Positions 54,365 through 63,078 of a stretch of DNA of 64,000 nucleotides are shown piece after piece. Position numbers and translations under genes: made by a program. Numbering within the stretch: the stretch's first letter is position 1; each line of letters opens with the position of its first letter. The stretch is from assembly GCF_014873875.1 (NCBI RefSeq), contig NZ_JADBEM010000001.1:5022001-5086000 (forward strand), read 5' to 3'. The notes beneath the pieces were generated by a model. That model was given only the letters and a program-made list of their open reading frames with translations, did no database searches and was not told where the DNA came from. The DNA is from Actinopolymorpha pittospori. Lineage in GTDB: Bacteria > Actinomycetota > Actinomycetes > Propionibacteriales > Actinopolymorphaceae.

Positions 54365-56038
54365 CCTCGATCCGTGGACGGGGGTTTGGTGATCTTGGTT
54401 TGCGTTTGAGTGGTGGAGGGCTGCGGCTGGGCAGGTCGGGATTGCTGGTCTGCCCAGCTTTCCTTTGGTTTCTGGTCGGGCCTTGACGGCGGGTGGGCAG
54501 GTTTCAGGCGACGCGTGGTGGCCCGGTTGCGGGGCGGAACACGTTGTGCCAAAGGTTGTTCCAGTGTTGGGCCCAGGGCCAGTGCTCGGGTAGGTGCAGG
54601 ACTCTCCGGCGCCCGGGGCGGGCGATCCTGGCGGGGACGGTGACGATGTGGCGGCGCAGGGTAGCGCCGCGGGCGGTGGCGTGGCGGGGGCTGGTGAGGG
54701 TGCCGGCGGCGCGGAGCAGGTTGTGGCAGATGGCGGCGCAGATCGCCCACGCACTGTTCGCGGCGAACCGTCCTGAGGGCAGATGAGCCAACGGCCCGTC
54801 GATCAGATCAGCGAACACCGTTTCGATGATCGCGTGCCGGCGGTGGGTGATGTCAGCCTGCGCGGTCGGTTCGGTGTTGTTGGTGAAGAACGGGTGATGA
54901 CGCCAGACCGGGAACAGCTCCTGATCGCCGGCCTGGTCGCGGGCGCGGTCACGGACCCTGCGCACGACCAGCCGGGCGGTGACCGGGTGCTTGGTGGAGG
55001 TGAACGCGGTGAACTCCGTCTCGGCGACCTCGGCGTCGGAGATCAACTCACCGGTGTCGGGATCGGTGACCGCGCCGGGGTAGTGCACCGGTGTCCAGGC
55101 GTCCTCGGCGATGGAGGCGATCGCGGCGGTGACTGCCGGGTTCTTGGTGAGCACGACGGAGAACCGGACCCCGGCTTTCACACACGCGGCGACCACGACG
55201 TGGTTGCCATACGCCGAGTCGCCCCGCATCAGGATCTGCCCGCTGGCGCCGGCGGCGCGGGCGGTGGCGATCGCCTCGGCCACCATGCTCGCCGCGCCCT
55301 TGCCAGAGGCGGCCCGCCCGGCTCGGAGCCGGATCCCAGCCACCACCGGCGCCCCCTGGGTTGTGCTGATCGTGGTGGCCAGCGGTGACAGGCCGCGGCG
55401 CAGCACCTGCCTGCCGGCGATCTTGGTGTGCCCGAAACTCCCGCCTTGTTTGGCGTGCCCATACACCGGACGCAGCAGTGAGTCGATGTCGATGAACACC
55501 TGATCCTCAATGCCGGGCAGCAGGTTGGTGGCCTGAACAAGACCGACCAGATGGGCCCGCGCGACCGAGGCCAACTGCTGGGTGTGGCCGTGGGTGAACT
55601 CCCGTAGAAACTGGCCGAGCGTCGCCGGCGCGTACACCCCGCCGAACAGGCGGCGCATCCCACCGGACCGGATCACATCCAGATCATCGATACAGTCCGC
55701 GCCCGCGGCCATCCCCGCGATGATCGAGGTGAGCTTGCCCGCCGGGTTGGCCGCCGCCGAAGCCACCGTCGTCTCCGTGATCGCGACCCGCTCGCCCACC
55801 AGCTCCGACAGGCCCGCCCGCTCCGCCAGCGCCATCACCGGCACCAGGCCCGCGCACGACACCAGATTCTGCTCATCGAACACCGGCGTGGTCCGAGACC
55901 ACCCATGCGGTAGTTTCACTGTCAGTGCCTTTTGGATCGGGTTGGATCAGGACGTCGACACTCCAGATTCTCCCGATCCAGAAGGCACTTTCTCTGCTAC
56001 CGCGCCGAAAGACCACTCACCCGGTCCACGGATCCAGG
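54365..56038 (-). mobile_element. IS1380-family element, 1,674-bp copy C
   Basis: Ends CCTCGATCCGTGGAC and GTCCACGGATCCAGG, each slightly diverged from copies A and B. CTGAG direct repeats at 54360-54364 and 56039-56043. Identical length to A and B. Inserted in a proline iminopeptidase gene. Confidence 0.95.
54504..55919 (-). CDS. IS1380-family transposase (copy C)
   Basis: 471 residues, same length as A and B but with more substitutions (for example GERVAITETTVASAAANPAGK near residue 40). Motifs FIDIDSLLRPVYG, MRGDSAYGNH and HAIIETVFADL are intact. It is a separate lineage of the same IS. Confidence 0.92.
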   Translation of the reverse strand: MKLPHGWSRTTPVFDEQNLVSCAGLVPVMALAERAGLSELVGERVAITETTVASAAANPAGKLTSIIAGMAAGADCIDDLDVIRSGGMRRLFGGVYAPATLGQFLREFTHGHTQQLASVARAHLVGLVQATNLLPGIEDQVFIDIDSLLRPVYGHAKQGGSFGHTKIAGRQVLRRGLSPLATTISTTQGAPVVAGIRLRAGRAASGKGAASMVAEAIATARAAGASGQILMRGDSAYGNHVVVAACVKAGVRFSVVLTKNPAVTAAIASIAEDAWTPVHYPGAVTDPDTGELISDAEVAETEFTAFTSTKHPVTARLVVRRVRDRARDQAGDQELFPVWRHHPFFTNNTEPTAQADITHRRHAIIETVFADLIDGPLAHLPSGRFAANSAWAICAAICHNLLRAAGTLTSPRHATARGATLRRHIVTVPARIARPGRRRVLHLPEHWPWAQHWNNLWHNVFRPATGPPRVA

Positions 56039-56613
56039 CTGAGCGAGTCTCTGAGATGATCGTGACCGCCGTCGCCACCGGCAGGCACTGCGAGGTCGAG
56101 TGGCTGATCCGCGGCTTCGGCGGCTTGGCCCCCGAGGCTTACGAGCGCTTCCTCGCCGGCGTCCCCGATCCGGGCGAGGACATCTCGGCCGCCTACCACC
56201 GCCTGCTCATGGACCCCGACCCCGCTGTGCACCGCAAAGCAGCCGAGGACTGGTGCGCTTGGGAGGACGCTATCGCCACGGTCCCGCCCGGCCGTGAGGT
56301 CGAGCGCGAGCCGTGGGAGCCTCGGTTCCAGCTCGCCTTCGCCCGCCTGGTCACGCACTACTTCAGCAACCGGTGTTGGTTGGCAGACGACGAGCTGGCC
56401 CGCAAGGGGCACGTGCTGAAGGACATCCCCAGCGTAATCGTGCACGGGCAACTCGACCTCGGCGCGCTTACCGGCAAACCGTGGGTGTTGCACAACGCGT
56501 GGCAGGGATCCGAACTGGTGATCATCGAGCACGGCACGCACGCCACCGGAACTGCAGAAGCCGTCATCGCCGCGACCGACCGCTTCGCCAAGTCCCCCGT
56601 TTCCTCTTCATAG
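56039..56613 (+). pseudogene. Proline iminopeptidase, 3' part (split by IS copy C)
   Basis: Continues as ERVSEMIVTAVATGRHCEVEWL, FLAGVPDPGEDISAAYHRLL, then VIVHGQLDLGALT (candidate Asp) and LVIIEHGTHATG (candidate His), ending at 56613. With 53984-54359 it would encode a full-length S33 peptidase. Apart from the IS it appears intact, so the insertion is probably recent. Confidence 0.9.
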
Positions 56614-56707
56614 CGGGCAACAGCGTCGCCAAGGGAACTCAGCCCTCGCCGATCCTCTCTCCGCTCCCGACGGCGACGACGTGGGGCGGGGCCAACACGA
56701 CGCCTGT

Positions 56708-56756
56708 GTCGCACCTCAGCTGGCGGACATGTGTCGCGGATCAGCTGTCGGATCAC
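56708..56756 (-). repeat. 49-bp repeat R2, copy 3 (right of inverted pair)
   Basis: Inverse complement of 53764-53812 with a few changes, including the GCTGAGGTGCGAC and CGACACATGTCCGCC blocks. It lies 95 bp beyond the iminopeptidase stop. The following 56757-56968 shows no gene I can support. Confidence 0.75.
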
Positions 56757-56968
56757 AGCGGTCCATAGGGGCGGTGAGCAGCCACTACATCCTGCTGAGC
56801 TGCGAGGGCAGTCGAGGGCTTGACGCGGCTGGGGCCTTGCTGGTTGCGCGAGGCCGGCGAGCTGGTGTCGGTCGGCGGCCCGGCGGGGACTGTCCGTTAA
56901 TCAGACAGTCCCGGCCGGGCACGGCCGGCCATGAGTGGTTAGCCTGGTGTGCTCCGGGCACGGCGTCG

Positions 56969-58219
56969 TTAGCGCAGCGGATCGATTGTGTGCAGTTCTG
57001 TGGTCTTCGGTGTTGAACGAAGTGGTCGGCTGAATGTGGCGATCGTGGCTGCAACGCCCATGACTGCGGCGAACACGAGAGTGGTTGGAACTCGGCCTAC
57101 CGCTTCCAGGAGCACACCGGCGAACGACGAACCAATTGGGATCATGACAACTCGTCCAAAGCTGGCAGCGGCTTCCGAGCGTCCCAGCATCGTCGGCGGG
57201 GTGACGTGCACTTGGTACGCCGACATGGCTGTGTTCGACGGACCAACAACCAGATAGCCCAGCGCGATGAAGAGGCCCAACCACCAGATCGAAGCGTGAA
57301 GCGTCAGGAATAGTTGGAAGCTGGCGAGCAGCCAAAATACGCTGCGCACGATGGCGCCCACCGTGGCACGACGTAGCACTGCTGACGCCAACAGCGAGCC
57401 GGCGATGCCTGCGAGCCCGTAGCTGGCCTGCAGTAGCCCCAGATGTGATGGCGGGGTGCCCCCCTGTTGCAGGGCAAGCAGAACTGTCGTTGCCGCTCCC
57501 GTGAACGCGATATTTGACACCATCGTGGACACGACCAGATCCCGTACCGGTCGCGCACGACGTAGCCAGCCAACGCCCTCGACCACGTCGCGGGCGAGAC
57601 TCTGGCTTCTCGGTCTTTGCGGTGCCGGCAGTGGTCGGCGGACCATTGCGGTGCACACAGCCGCAATGGCGAAAGTCAGCGCGTCGATCAGAAACGGAAG
57701 GGTTCGACCGATCCCGTAGAGCAGCGCGGCAGCAGGCGGGCCGATCAGGCTCGCAATGGCGCCCCTGCCTTGGTTCGCGGCCATCGCCGTACCCATCTGG
57801 ACCGGAGGAACGACCTCCTTCAACGCCGCCATCTCGGCCGGGTTGTAGAAGCACGTCAACGCCCCGCCCAAGCCGGCGACCACGATCAAGTGCGGGAAGG
57901 TGACCGACCACATGGCGGCCGCCACAGGAATGCTCACAAGTACGACCGCTCCGCCGGCTGCGGTCACGATCATGACCTTCTTGCGGTCAACCCGATCCAC
58001 GATGGCGCCGGCCGGCAGCATCATGGCCGCCAGGCCGACGCCGTAGACCGCGCTCACCACCCCGGCCAGAGCCGCCGATTCCGTGATCGCGTAGGCCAGC
58101 ATCACAAGGGCCAGGGTGGTCATGCTCGACCCAACCAACGAACCTGCCTGCCCCAGCATCAGCAGCAGGAAATCCCGATTACGACCGAGCGGTTGCGGCG
58201 GTGCCTCCGCATACGCCAT
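56969..58219 (-). CDS. MFS transporter (MFS_3/enterobactin-exporter-like)
   Basis: 416 residues from the ATG at 58219 with GGAGG four bases upstream. Twelve hydrophobic segments. DRVDRKKVMIVTAAGGA is the loop 2-3 motif of MFS, followed by NPAEMAALKEVVPPVQMGTAMAANQGRGAIASLIGP, typical of the MFS_3 exporter group. Likely a proton-driven efflux pump of unknown substrate. The upstream region to 58400 is open and may hold its promoter. Confidence 0.88.
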   Translation of the reverse strand: MAYAEAPPQPLGRNRDFLLLMLGQAGSLVGSSMTTLALVMLAYAITESAALAGVVSAVYGVGLAAMMLPAGAIVDRVDRKKVMIVTAAGGAVVLVSIPVAAAMWSVTFPHLIVVAGLGGALTCFYNPAEMAALKEVVPPVQMGTAMAANQGRGAIASLIGPPAAALLYGIGRTLPFLIDALTFAIAAVCTAMVRRPLPAPQRPRSQSLARDVVEGVGWLRRARPVRDLVVSTMVSNIAFTGAATTVLLALQQGGTPPSHLGLLQASYGLAGIAGSLLASAVLRRATVGAIVRSVFWLLASFQLFLTLHASIWWLGLFIALGYLVVGPSNTAMSAYQVHVTPPTMLGRSEAAASFGRVVMIPIGSSFAGVLLEAVGRVPTTLVFAAVMGVAATIATFSRPLRSTPKTTELHTIDPLR

Positions 58220-58402
58220 GAAGCCTCCGCCAATCACCCGGACCACAAACGGCCGATCAGTACAGCACTCACAGGCGACAGAACACAACCGGAAACCGGC
58301 AAGATCGAGTAGACGAACGCCACACACACGATCTCCGCAACCACAACTCGGCGGGCGGGGAGACTGACCGCGCTGCGGATCGCCTCTCGTTCGTAGTGGG
58401 CG

Positions 58403-58580
58403 GTGGGGAAGGGACACCGCGTCCTCCCTGCCGCCGTCGGCATCGTGGCGGTGGCTGTAGCCCTGTCCATGGCGCCCGCGATGATCACGCTCCCGCAGCC
58501 CAGCACCTATGTCGAAGTCTCGATTCGTACGGCGCTGGACGGTCTGTCAATGGTTCTGACCCGAAAATCTCACGGTCACC
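58403..58580 (+). pseudogene. Exported protein, N-terminal fragment
   Basis: The GTG at 58403 starts a signal-like sequence (GKGHRVLPAAVGIVAVAVALSMAPAM) and about 25 further residues, then the frame enters IS110-flank sequence containing GGTCTGTCAATGGTTCTGAC (58550-58569). That string recurs near 46766 and 60357. Divergent from the MFS gene. Truncated by rearrangement. Confidence 0.35.
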
Positions 58581-58642
58581 AGGCAGGCGGCAGCGAACCC
58601 CGACCAGTGATGGCCGGTCAGCGCTGGAGTGGTGGGTGGTGG

Positions 58643-59934
58643 TTAGGCGGCTTCGGGTTCGAGGATGACGGCTTTGCCGTTGCGGATGAGGATCTTTTGG
58701 CCGGTGGCTGCTTGTAGTTGGGTGGCCAGGTTGCGGGCGTGGCGTTCTTTGTTGATGCGGGATTCGTAGTGGTCGGCGCCGAGGTCGTGGAAGCGGGCTT
58801 CGGGGTCGGTGAGTAGGTGGTAGGCGATGGTGAGCAGGGTGTTGCCGGTGGCGACGATTGCTTTCTGTTTACCGCGGCGGCGGGCGATGCGCCGGTAGCG
58901 GGCGCCGAGGAAGGTGTCGGTGCGGGCTGCTGCGGCGGCGATGTTGCCGGGGGTGGCGGCCAGCCATGGGTTGCCGCCGCCTCTGCCTTTGTTCTTGGTC
59001 TTGCCGGCGGAGGCGTGGACTTGTGGGCAGAACTTGGCCCAGGACACCAGGTGGGCGGCGGTGGGGAAGCGGTTCATGTCGATGCCGATCTCGGCGATCA
59101 GTTCTTGGGCGGAGGTGACGCCGACTCCGGTGATGGCGTCGAGTTGGTCGACCTGGTGGGCGAAGGGGCGATCGCCAGCTCGATCTTGGCGTCGAGGTCG
59201 GTGATCTGGACGCCGAGGCGGTCGATGTTGTCCAGCATGGTCGCCAGGATGGTGGCGTGGTGGTCGGTGAAGAACCCGGTCAGTGCCTCTTGCAGTGCGA
59301 TGGTCTTGGTGCGCATTCGGCCCTTGGCCATGGCGGGGAGTACCTTCGGGTTCCGCTGCCCGGCGATGTGCGCGTGCATCATCGCCCGTCCCGACACCCC
59401 GAAGAGGTCGCTGACCACTGAGCTGAGCTTGATTTGGGCGTCTTCCAATAGCTTCTCGACCCGTTGCATCTCCCGTCCTCGGTCTCGGATCAGGGTCCGC
59501 CGGTATCGGGTGAGGTCTCGCAGTTGCCGGATCGGTTTGGGGTGCACCAGGGATGGCCGGCACATGCCTCGTTCGGCGACTTTGGCCAGCCAGATGGCAT
59601 CGAGTTTGTTGGTCTTGGGGCGGCCCGGCACGTTCTTCACCTCGCGGGCGTTGACCAGCCAGCAGTCGAAGCCGGCGGTCTCGAGTAGGTAGTAGACGCC
59701 CTTCCAGTAGTCACTGGTCGACTCCATCACCACACGGTGGACTCCGCAGGTGCGGAACCAGTCGGCCATGCCTATCAGTGCTGGGGTGGTGGTGGCGAAG
59801 CCGCGCACCTCCTGCATTCGGCGGCCTGGTCTGGAGTCGTGGGGCACCCGCACGCACGCCTCCAACGCGGCCTTGCCGAGGTCGAGCGCTGCCACCCGCT
59901 CGACAAGTAGCTCGTCCTCATCGACGTTGTCCAC
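58643..59934 (-). pseudogene. IS110-family transposase with one-base frameshift
   Basis: Start GTG 59934. N-terminal DEDD domain: ALDLGKAALEACV, VVMESTSDYWKGVYYLL, TNKLDAIWLAKVAERG. After LDAKIELAIAP the frame breaks at a four-C run (about 59167-59170; five are needed) and resumes as FAHQVDQLDAITGVGVTSAQELIAEIG, WAKFCPQVHASAGKTKNKG, to EPEAA at 58643. Otherwise complete. About 300 bp of non-coding upstream DNA may hold its bridge RNA. Confidence 0.88.
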
Positions 59935-60267
59935 GCCATCCCTCTTGAGATCCCGGATCGGACAGAAGCGGCTGCCCGCGGGAGCCAGCGGGGAAGGGAA
60001 GGAGTCGGACCGTCGTGCTCGTAGCGACAATGCGCAGCACCCGAAGTAGCTCCCAGCGTCAAACTGTCAAACGGGCTCACCTGCGCCAAGAACCACCGAC
60101 GTCGGCGGGCAACCGCACCCGATTTTCCCGCATGCGCGGCGTCCCCGAAGGTGACCGGGAAACTGTCAATGAAACGCAGTCGTCGAGGGCCATCTGTGAC
60201 AGGTCTGACAGGCAAACGGCCAGGTCAGCAGGTGTGTGGCAGCCCGCCTGGGGCGGGTCGGCCCTCC

Positions 60268-60309
60268 TTTAATCCGCGGGTTCTGGGTTCGATCCCCGGG
60301 CGGCCCACC
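60268..60309 (+). tRNA. Partial tRNA-Lys-like 3' end, probable attachment scar
   Basis: TTTAATCCGCGG, then a perfect T-arm (CTGGG, loop TTCGATC, CCCGG) and acceptor strand GCGGCCC plus ACC. The expected 5' acceptor GGGCCGC is not at the right distance upstream. An integrase remnant starts 127 bp downstream on the same strand, the usual layout of an element integrated at a tRNA. Confidence 0.7.
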
Positions 60310-60376
60310 GCATCTGACCTGGGCAAACGCTGCCGTCGGAGGCATGACCGGCCGACCATCTGTCAATGGTTCTGGC
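60310..60376 (+). repeat. Attachment-associated repeat R3, copy 2
   Basis: CATCTGACCTGGGCAAACGC, GTCGGAGGCATGACCGGCCG, CTGTCAATGGTTCTGGCGGT match 46721-46786 at about 85%. It lies between the tRNA-Lys scrap and the integrase remnant. Confidence 0.65.
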
Positions 60377-60435
60377 GGTCGCCACTGGGGCTGAAGGTGC
60401 CTCGGGCGGTGTACATGTGGCTTCGTCCGCCAGCG

Positions 60436-60868
60436 CGGCAGCTCGTTCCAGGTCCTGGACTACGCCGGACCCGACCTGCTGGCCGGCAAGGACACCTACC
60501 TGGCCGCGTCCACGCGCGACCGTCGCCAGGTTGAGCCGATCCGCGCCCGACTGCTCGCCAAGGTCGACCAGCAGCGCACCGGCTCGACGAAGGCAACCCT
60601 CGGATACACGCTCGACGCGTGGCTGCAGCTGCACGAGGCTGACGAGCGGACGCTGGAGGGGATACCGCGGCTACGCCGAGCCGCACCATCAAGCCGGCCC
60701 TGGGCGACGTCCCCATCGCGAAGGTCAGCGCGTGCTGGAGCGGTTCTGTGCGCAGCTGCGGCGCTGCCGGGTCCGGTGCACGGCACGGCCTACCTTGAGC
60801 ACGTCACCGGTGAGCGCCTCGACCGTGGGGCAGATCCACTTCATCACCAGCGGCGCGCTGAGTAAGGC
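60436..60868 (+). pseudogene. Tyrosine integrase, N-terminal remnant with frameshifts
   Basis: Reads RGSSFQVLDYAGPDLLAGKDTYLAAS, IRARLLAKVDQQR, TKATLGYTLDAWLQLHE, then in other frames YRGYAE, VLERFCAQLRRCRVRC and TVGQIHFITSGALSKAV. This is the arm-binding and core-binding part of actinobacterial integrative-element integrases. At least two frameshifts are present. The catalytic domain is missing. The 3' end overlaps the next gene antisense. Confidence 0.8.
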
Positions 60869-61880
60869 GGTTTTCGATCTGGGTCAGGTCGAGGAGTTCG
60901 GACCAGTTGCGTGCCCGAACTAGATGCCGGACGATCTCTGCTCGCGTGCCCGGCCATGCGTGGGGGCCGAGGCAGGTGTAGTTGATGTGGCCGGCGGCCG
61001 TGAGGCCCAGGCGTAGGAGATCGAAGTCCACGGGACTGCCGTAGCCGTCGAGGACCGGCTCCCACCAGCGCAGCGGGCCGGCGCCAAAGCGGCCTGCCAT
61101 TTCGATCACGAACTTGAGGAAGTCCGACAGTGGCGATCCGGCTGAGGCAACTTCCATGTCGAGGACTCCACTTACCCGCCAGCTGCCATCGGTTTTGCTG
61201 AGGAAGAACTGGTTGGCGTGGCAGTCGCCATGGACGAATCGTGGGGGTTGGTAGCTGGCGCGAAGGTCGGCCATCTTGGCGGCTACCAGGCTGGCGAGGG
61301 CGTCCGCGGTGGGCAGGTCGAGGTCGTCCTTGACGTCGGCCCAGCTGGAGATGGCACCTGTCAGGAACCGCTCGAACCGCCAGATGCCGTGCTGCCACTG
61401 GTTGGGATCGGGCGGTGCGAGGGGCGGCCCGTCGACGAGGTAGCCGGGGTGTTCGAAGGTGATGGAGTGCATCCGGGCAAGGTGTGCGCCGACCTGTCGC
61501 GGCACTTGGTCGGCTTCGTCGCGGGCTAGCTGGGGGAGCAGGTCGGTAAGGGCGGTGCCATCGAGGGCGCGGGTGAGCATGAAGGGCCACTGCAGCGGGT
61601 TGTCGCAGGTGAATGATGAGCTGATGACTTCGGGGGTCGGCAGGCCCTGTTCGTGCAGTAGCCGGTGCGCGGTGATCTCGTGGCGTACGACGCTCCCGTC
61701 GGGCTTGCCGCCGTACCAGGGCTTGGTATGCACCTTGATGTAGAAGATCTCGCCACCGGCGGCAACTCGCCACGTGTGGTTGCCGGTGGCTATGAGTTCC
61801 AGCTCCACATCGCACGCAGCCACCGGCAACAGGCCTGCGACATGCTCTGACGTCAGCGAGACGCGGGGTTCGGTCACCAT
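60804..61880 (-). CDS. Aminoglycoside-phosphotransferase-family kinase
   Basis: 358 residues from the ATG at 61880 with GAGGAG nine bases upstream. N-lobe FYIKVHTKPWYGG (Lys about 49), catalytic loop RFVHGDCHANQFFL (about 218-231), metal segment SGVLDMEVASAGSPLSD (about 240-256). Small-molecule kinase of unknown substrate. Its last about 20 residues are antisense to the integrase remnant, so its original 3' end was replaced or the integrase landed there. Confidence 0.85.
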   Translation of the reverse strand: MVTEPRVSLTSEHVAGLLPVAACDVELELIATGNHTWRVAAGGEIFYIKVHTKPWYGGKPDGSVVRHEITAHRLLHEQGLPTPEVISSSFTCDNPLQWPFMLTRALDGTALTDLLPQLARDEADQVPRQVGAHLARMHSITFEHPGYLVDGPPLAPPDPNQWQHGIWRFERFLTGAISSWADVKDDLDLPTADALASLVAAKMADLRASYQPPRFVHGDCHANQFFLSKTDGSWRVSGVLDMEVASAGSPLSDFLKFVIEMAGRFGAGPLRWWEPVLDGYGSPVDFDLLRLGLTAAGHINYTCLGPHAWPGTRAEIVRHLVRARNWSELLDLTQIENRLTQRAAGDEVDLPHGRGAHR

Positions 61881-61975
61881 CTCTGGCAGCTCCTCTCCGG
61901 AGCCGAGGAGAATCTGCCCCGGCCCAAAACTGAAAAGCACATAGGGGATCGACTACTCGGTCAGAGGTTTTAGCC

Positions 61976-63073
61976 TCATCGTTCTGCGTCAACTTTTGGC
62001 TGTTTCAGGTGGGTGTCGAGGAATTCGATGGTTCGTTTTAGGGCGTCGATGGCGTTGCTGCGTGACCACTCCGTTGGCACGTGGCCTTCACCTTTGTAGA
62101 CGGCGAGGGTGGCTGTGCGGTTGAGACGTTTGAGGGCGTTTAGCAGCTTTCCGGCGTCCTCGACTGGGCAGAAGGAGTCTTCGGCGCCGTGGATGAGGAG
62201 CAGTGGGGTGTGGATGCGGTCGGCCTGGTAGTAGGGCGAGTTGGCGAGGTAGCGCTCGAGGGATGCCCACGGGTGGGTGCCCATGCGGGCCTGTCCTGTC
62301 TCGAAGTACCAGAAGCGGGACGGCATCGTGGCGAAGTCGTTCCATCCGTAGCCGCCGGCGAGGTCGTACAGGCCGGAGATAGCGACAGCGGCGCGGAAGA
62401 TGTTGGTGCCGCTGATGATGGCCGCAGTGCCGTAACCCCCGTAGGAGTGGCCGGCGAGTGCGATTCGACCGAGATCGACGTAGCCGAGTTCGGCGGCGTG
62501 GTAGACCTGCGGGACGGTGACGTCGACGAGTTCCTGCAGAGGGTTCTCCGCCTGCCCCTCGGGGCCGATAGGCGTCTCGGCCAGTAGGACGGCGTATCCG
62601 CGGGTGAGCAGGGCGGCAAGTGGAAGCGTTGCCGGCGCGCCGCCGGTGAAGTCGGCTGCGGCACCGGAGACCCTGCCGCCTGGATAGAGGAACATCACGG
62701 CAGGCAGCCGATCGCCGCGGGAGTTGCCAGCCGGCATGAGTACGGCTGTCGTAGTTGGCTGGAGGGTTCCGTCGTGACGGGGAACGACGGTTTCGAAGCT
62801 GTCCACCACGCCGATGCGGATGCCTTCCAGGCGAGGTTCGACGGTGGTGAGGCGACGGCTCTGCTGGCATTCGGTGTCGAACGCGTACAGGTCGGCGGGG
62901 TGGTGGAAGTCCTCGAACGCCGCGATCAGGCCGTGGCCGGCTGTCGCGCCTACCGGTTGTAGCTTCGCGTGCTCCTCACGAAGGATGGCGGCCTCACCCG
63001 TGTCCAGGTCGTAGCGGAGAACGACCTGTTCGGCGGTGACCGTGCGCCGGGCGCGGACGGTCAAGGTGCCTGG
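61976..63073 (-). pseudogene. S9-family peptidase/alpha-beta hydrolase, N-terminus lost to IS
   Basis: About 360 codons. The first about 100 are the end of a beta-propeller (VVLRYDLDTGEAAILREEHAK, DLYAFDTE). The hydrolase domain follows: YGYVDLGRIALAGHSYGGYGT-type nucleophile (Ser in GHSYGG), LLLIHGAEDSFCPVED (Asp), YKGEGHVPTEWS (His). Prolyl-oligopeptidase-like. The upstream propeller is absent because an IS1380 begins at 63079, flanked by CTTAG. Confidence 0.8.
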
Positions 63074-63078
63074 CTTAG

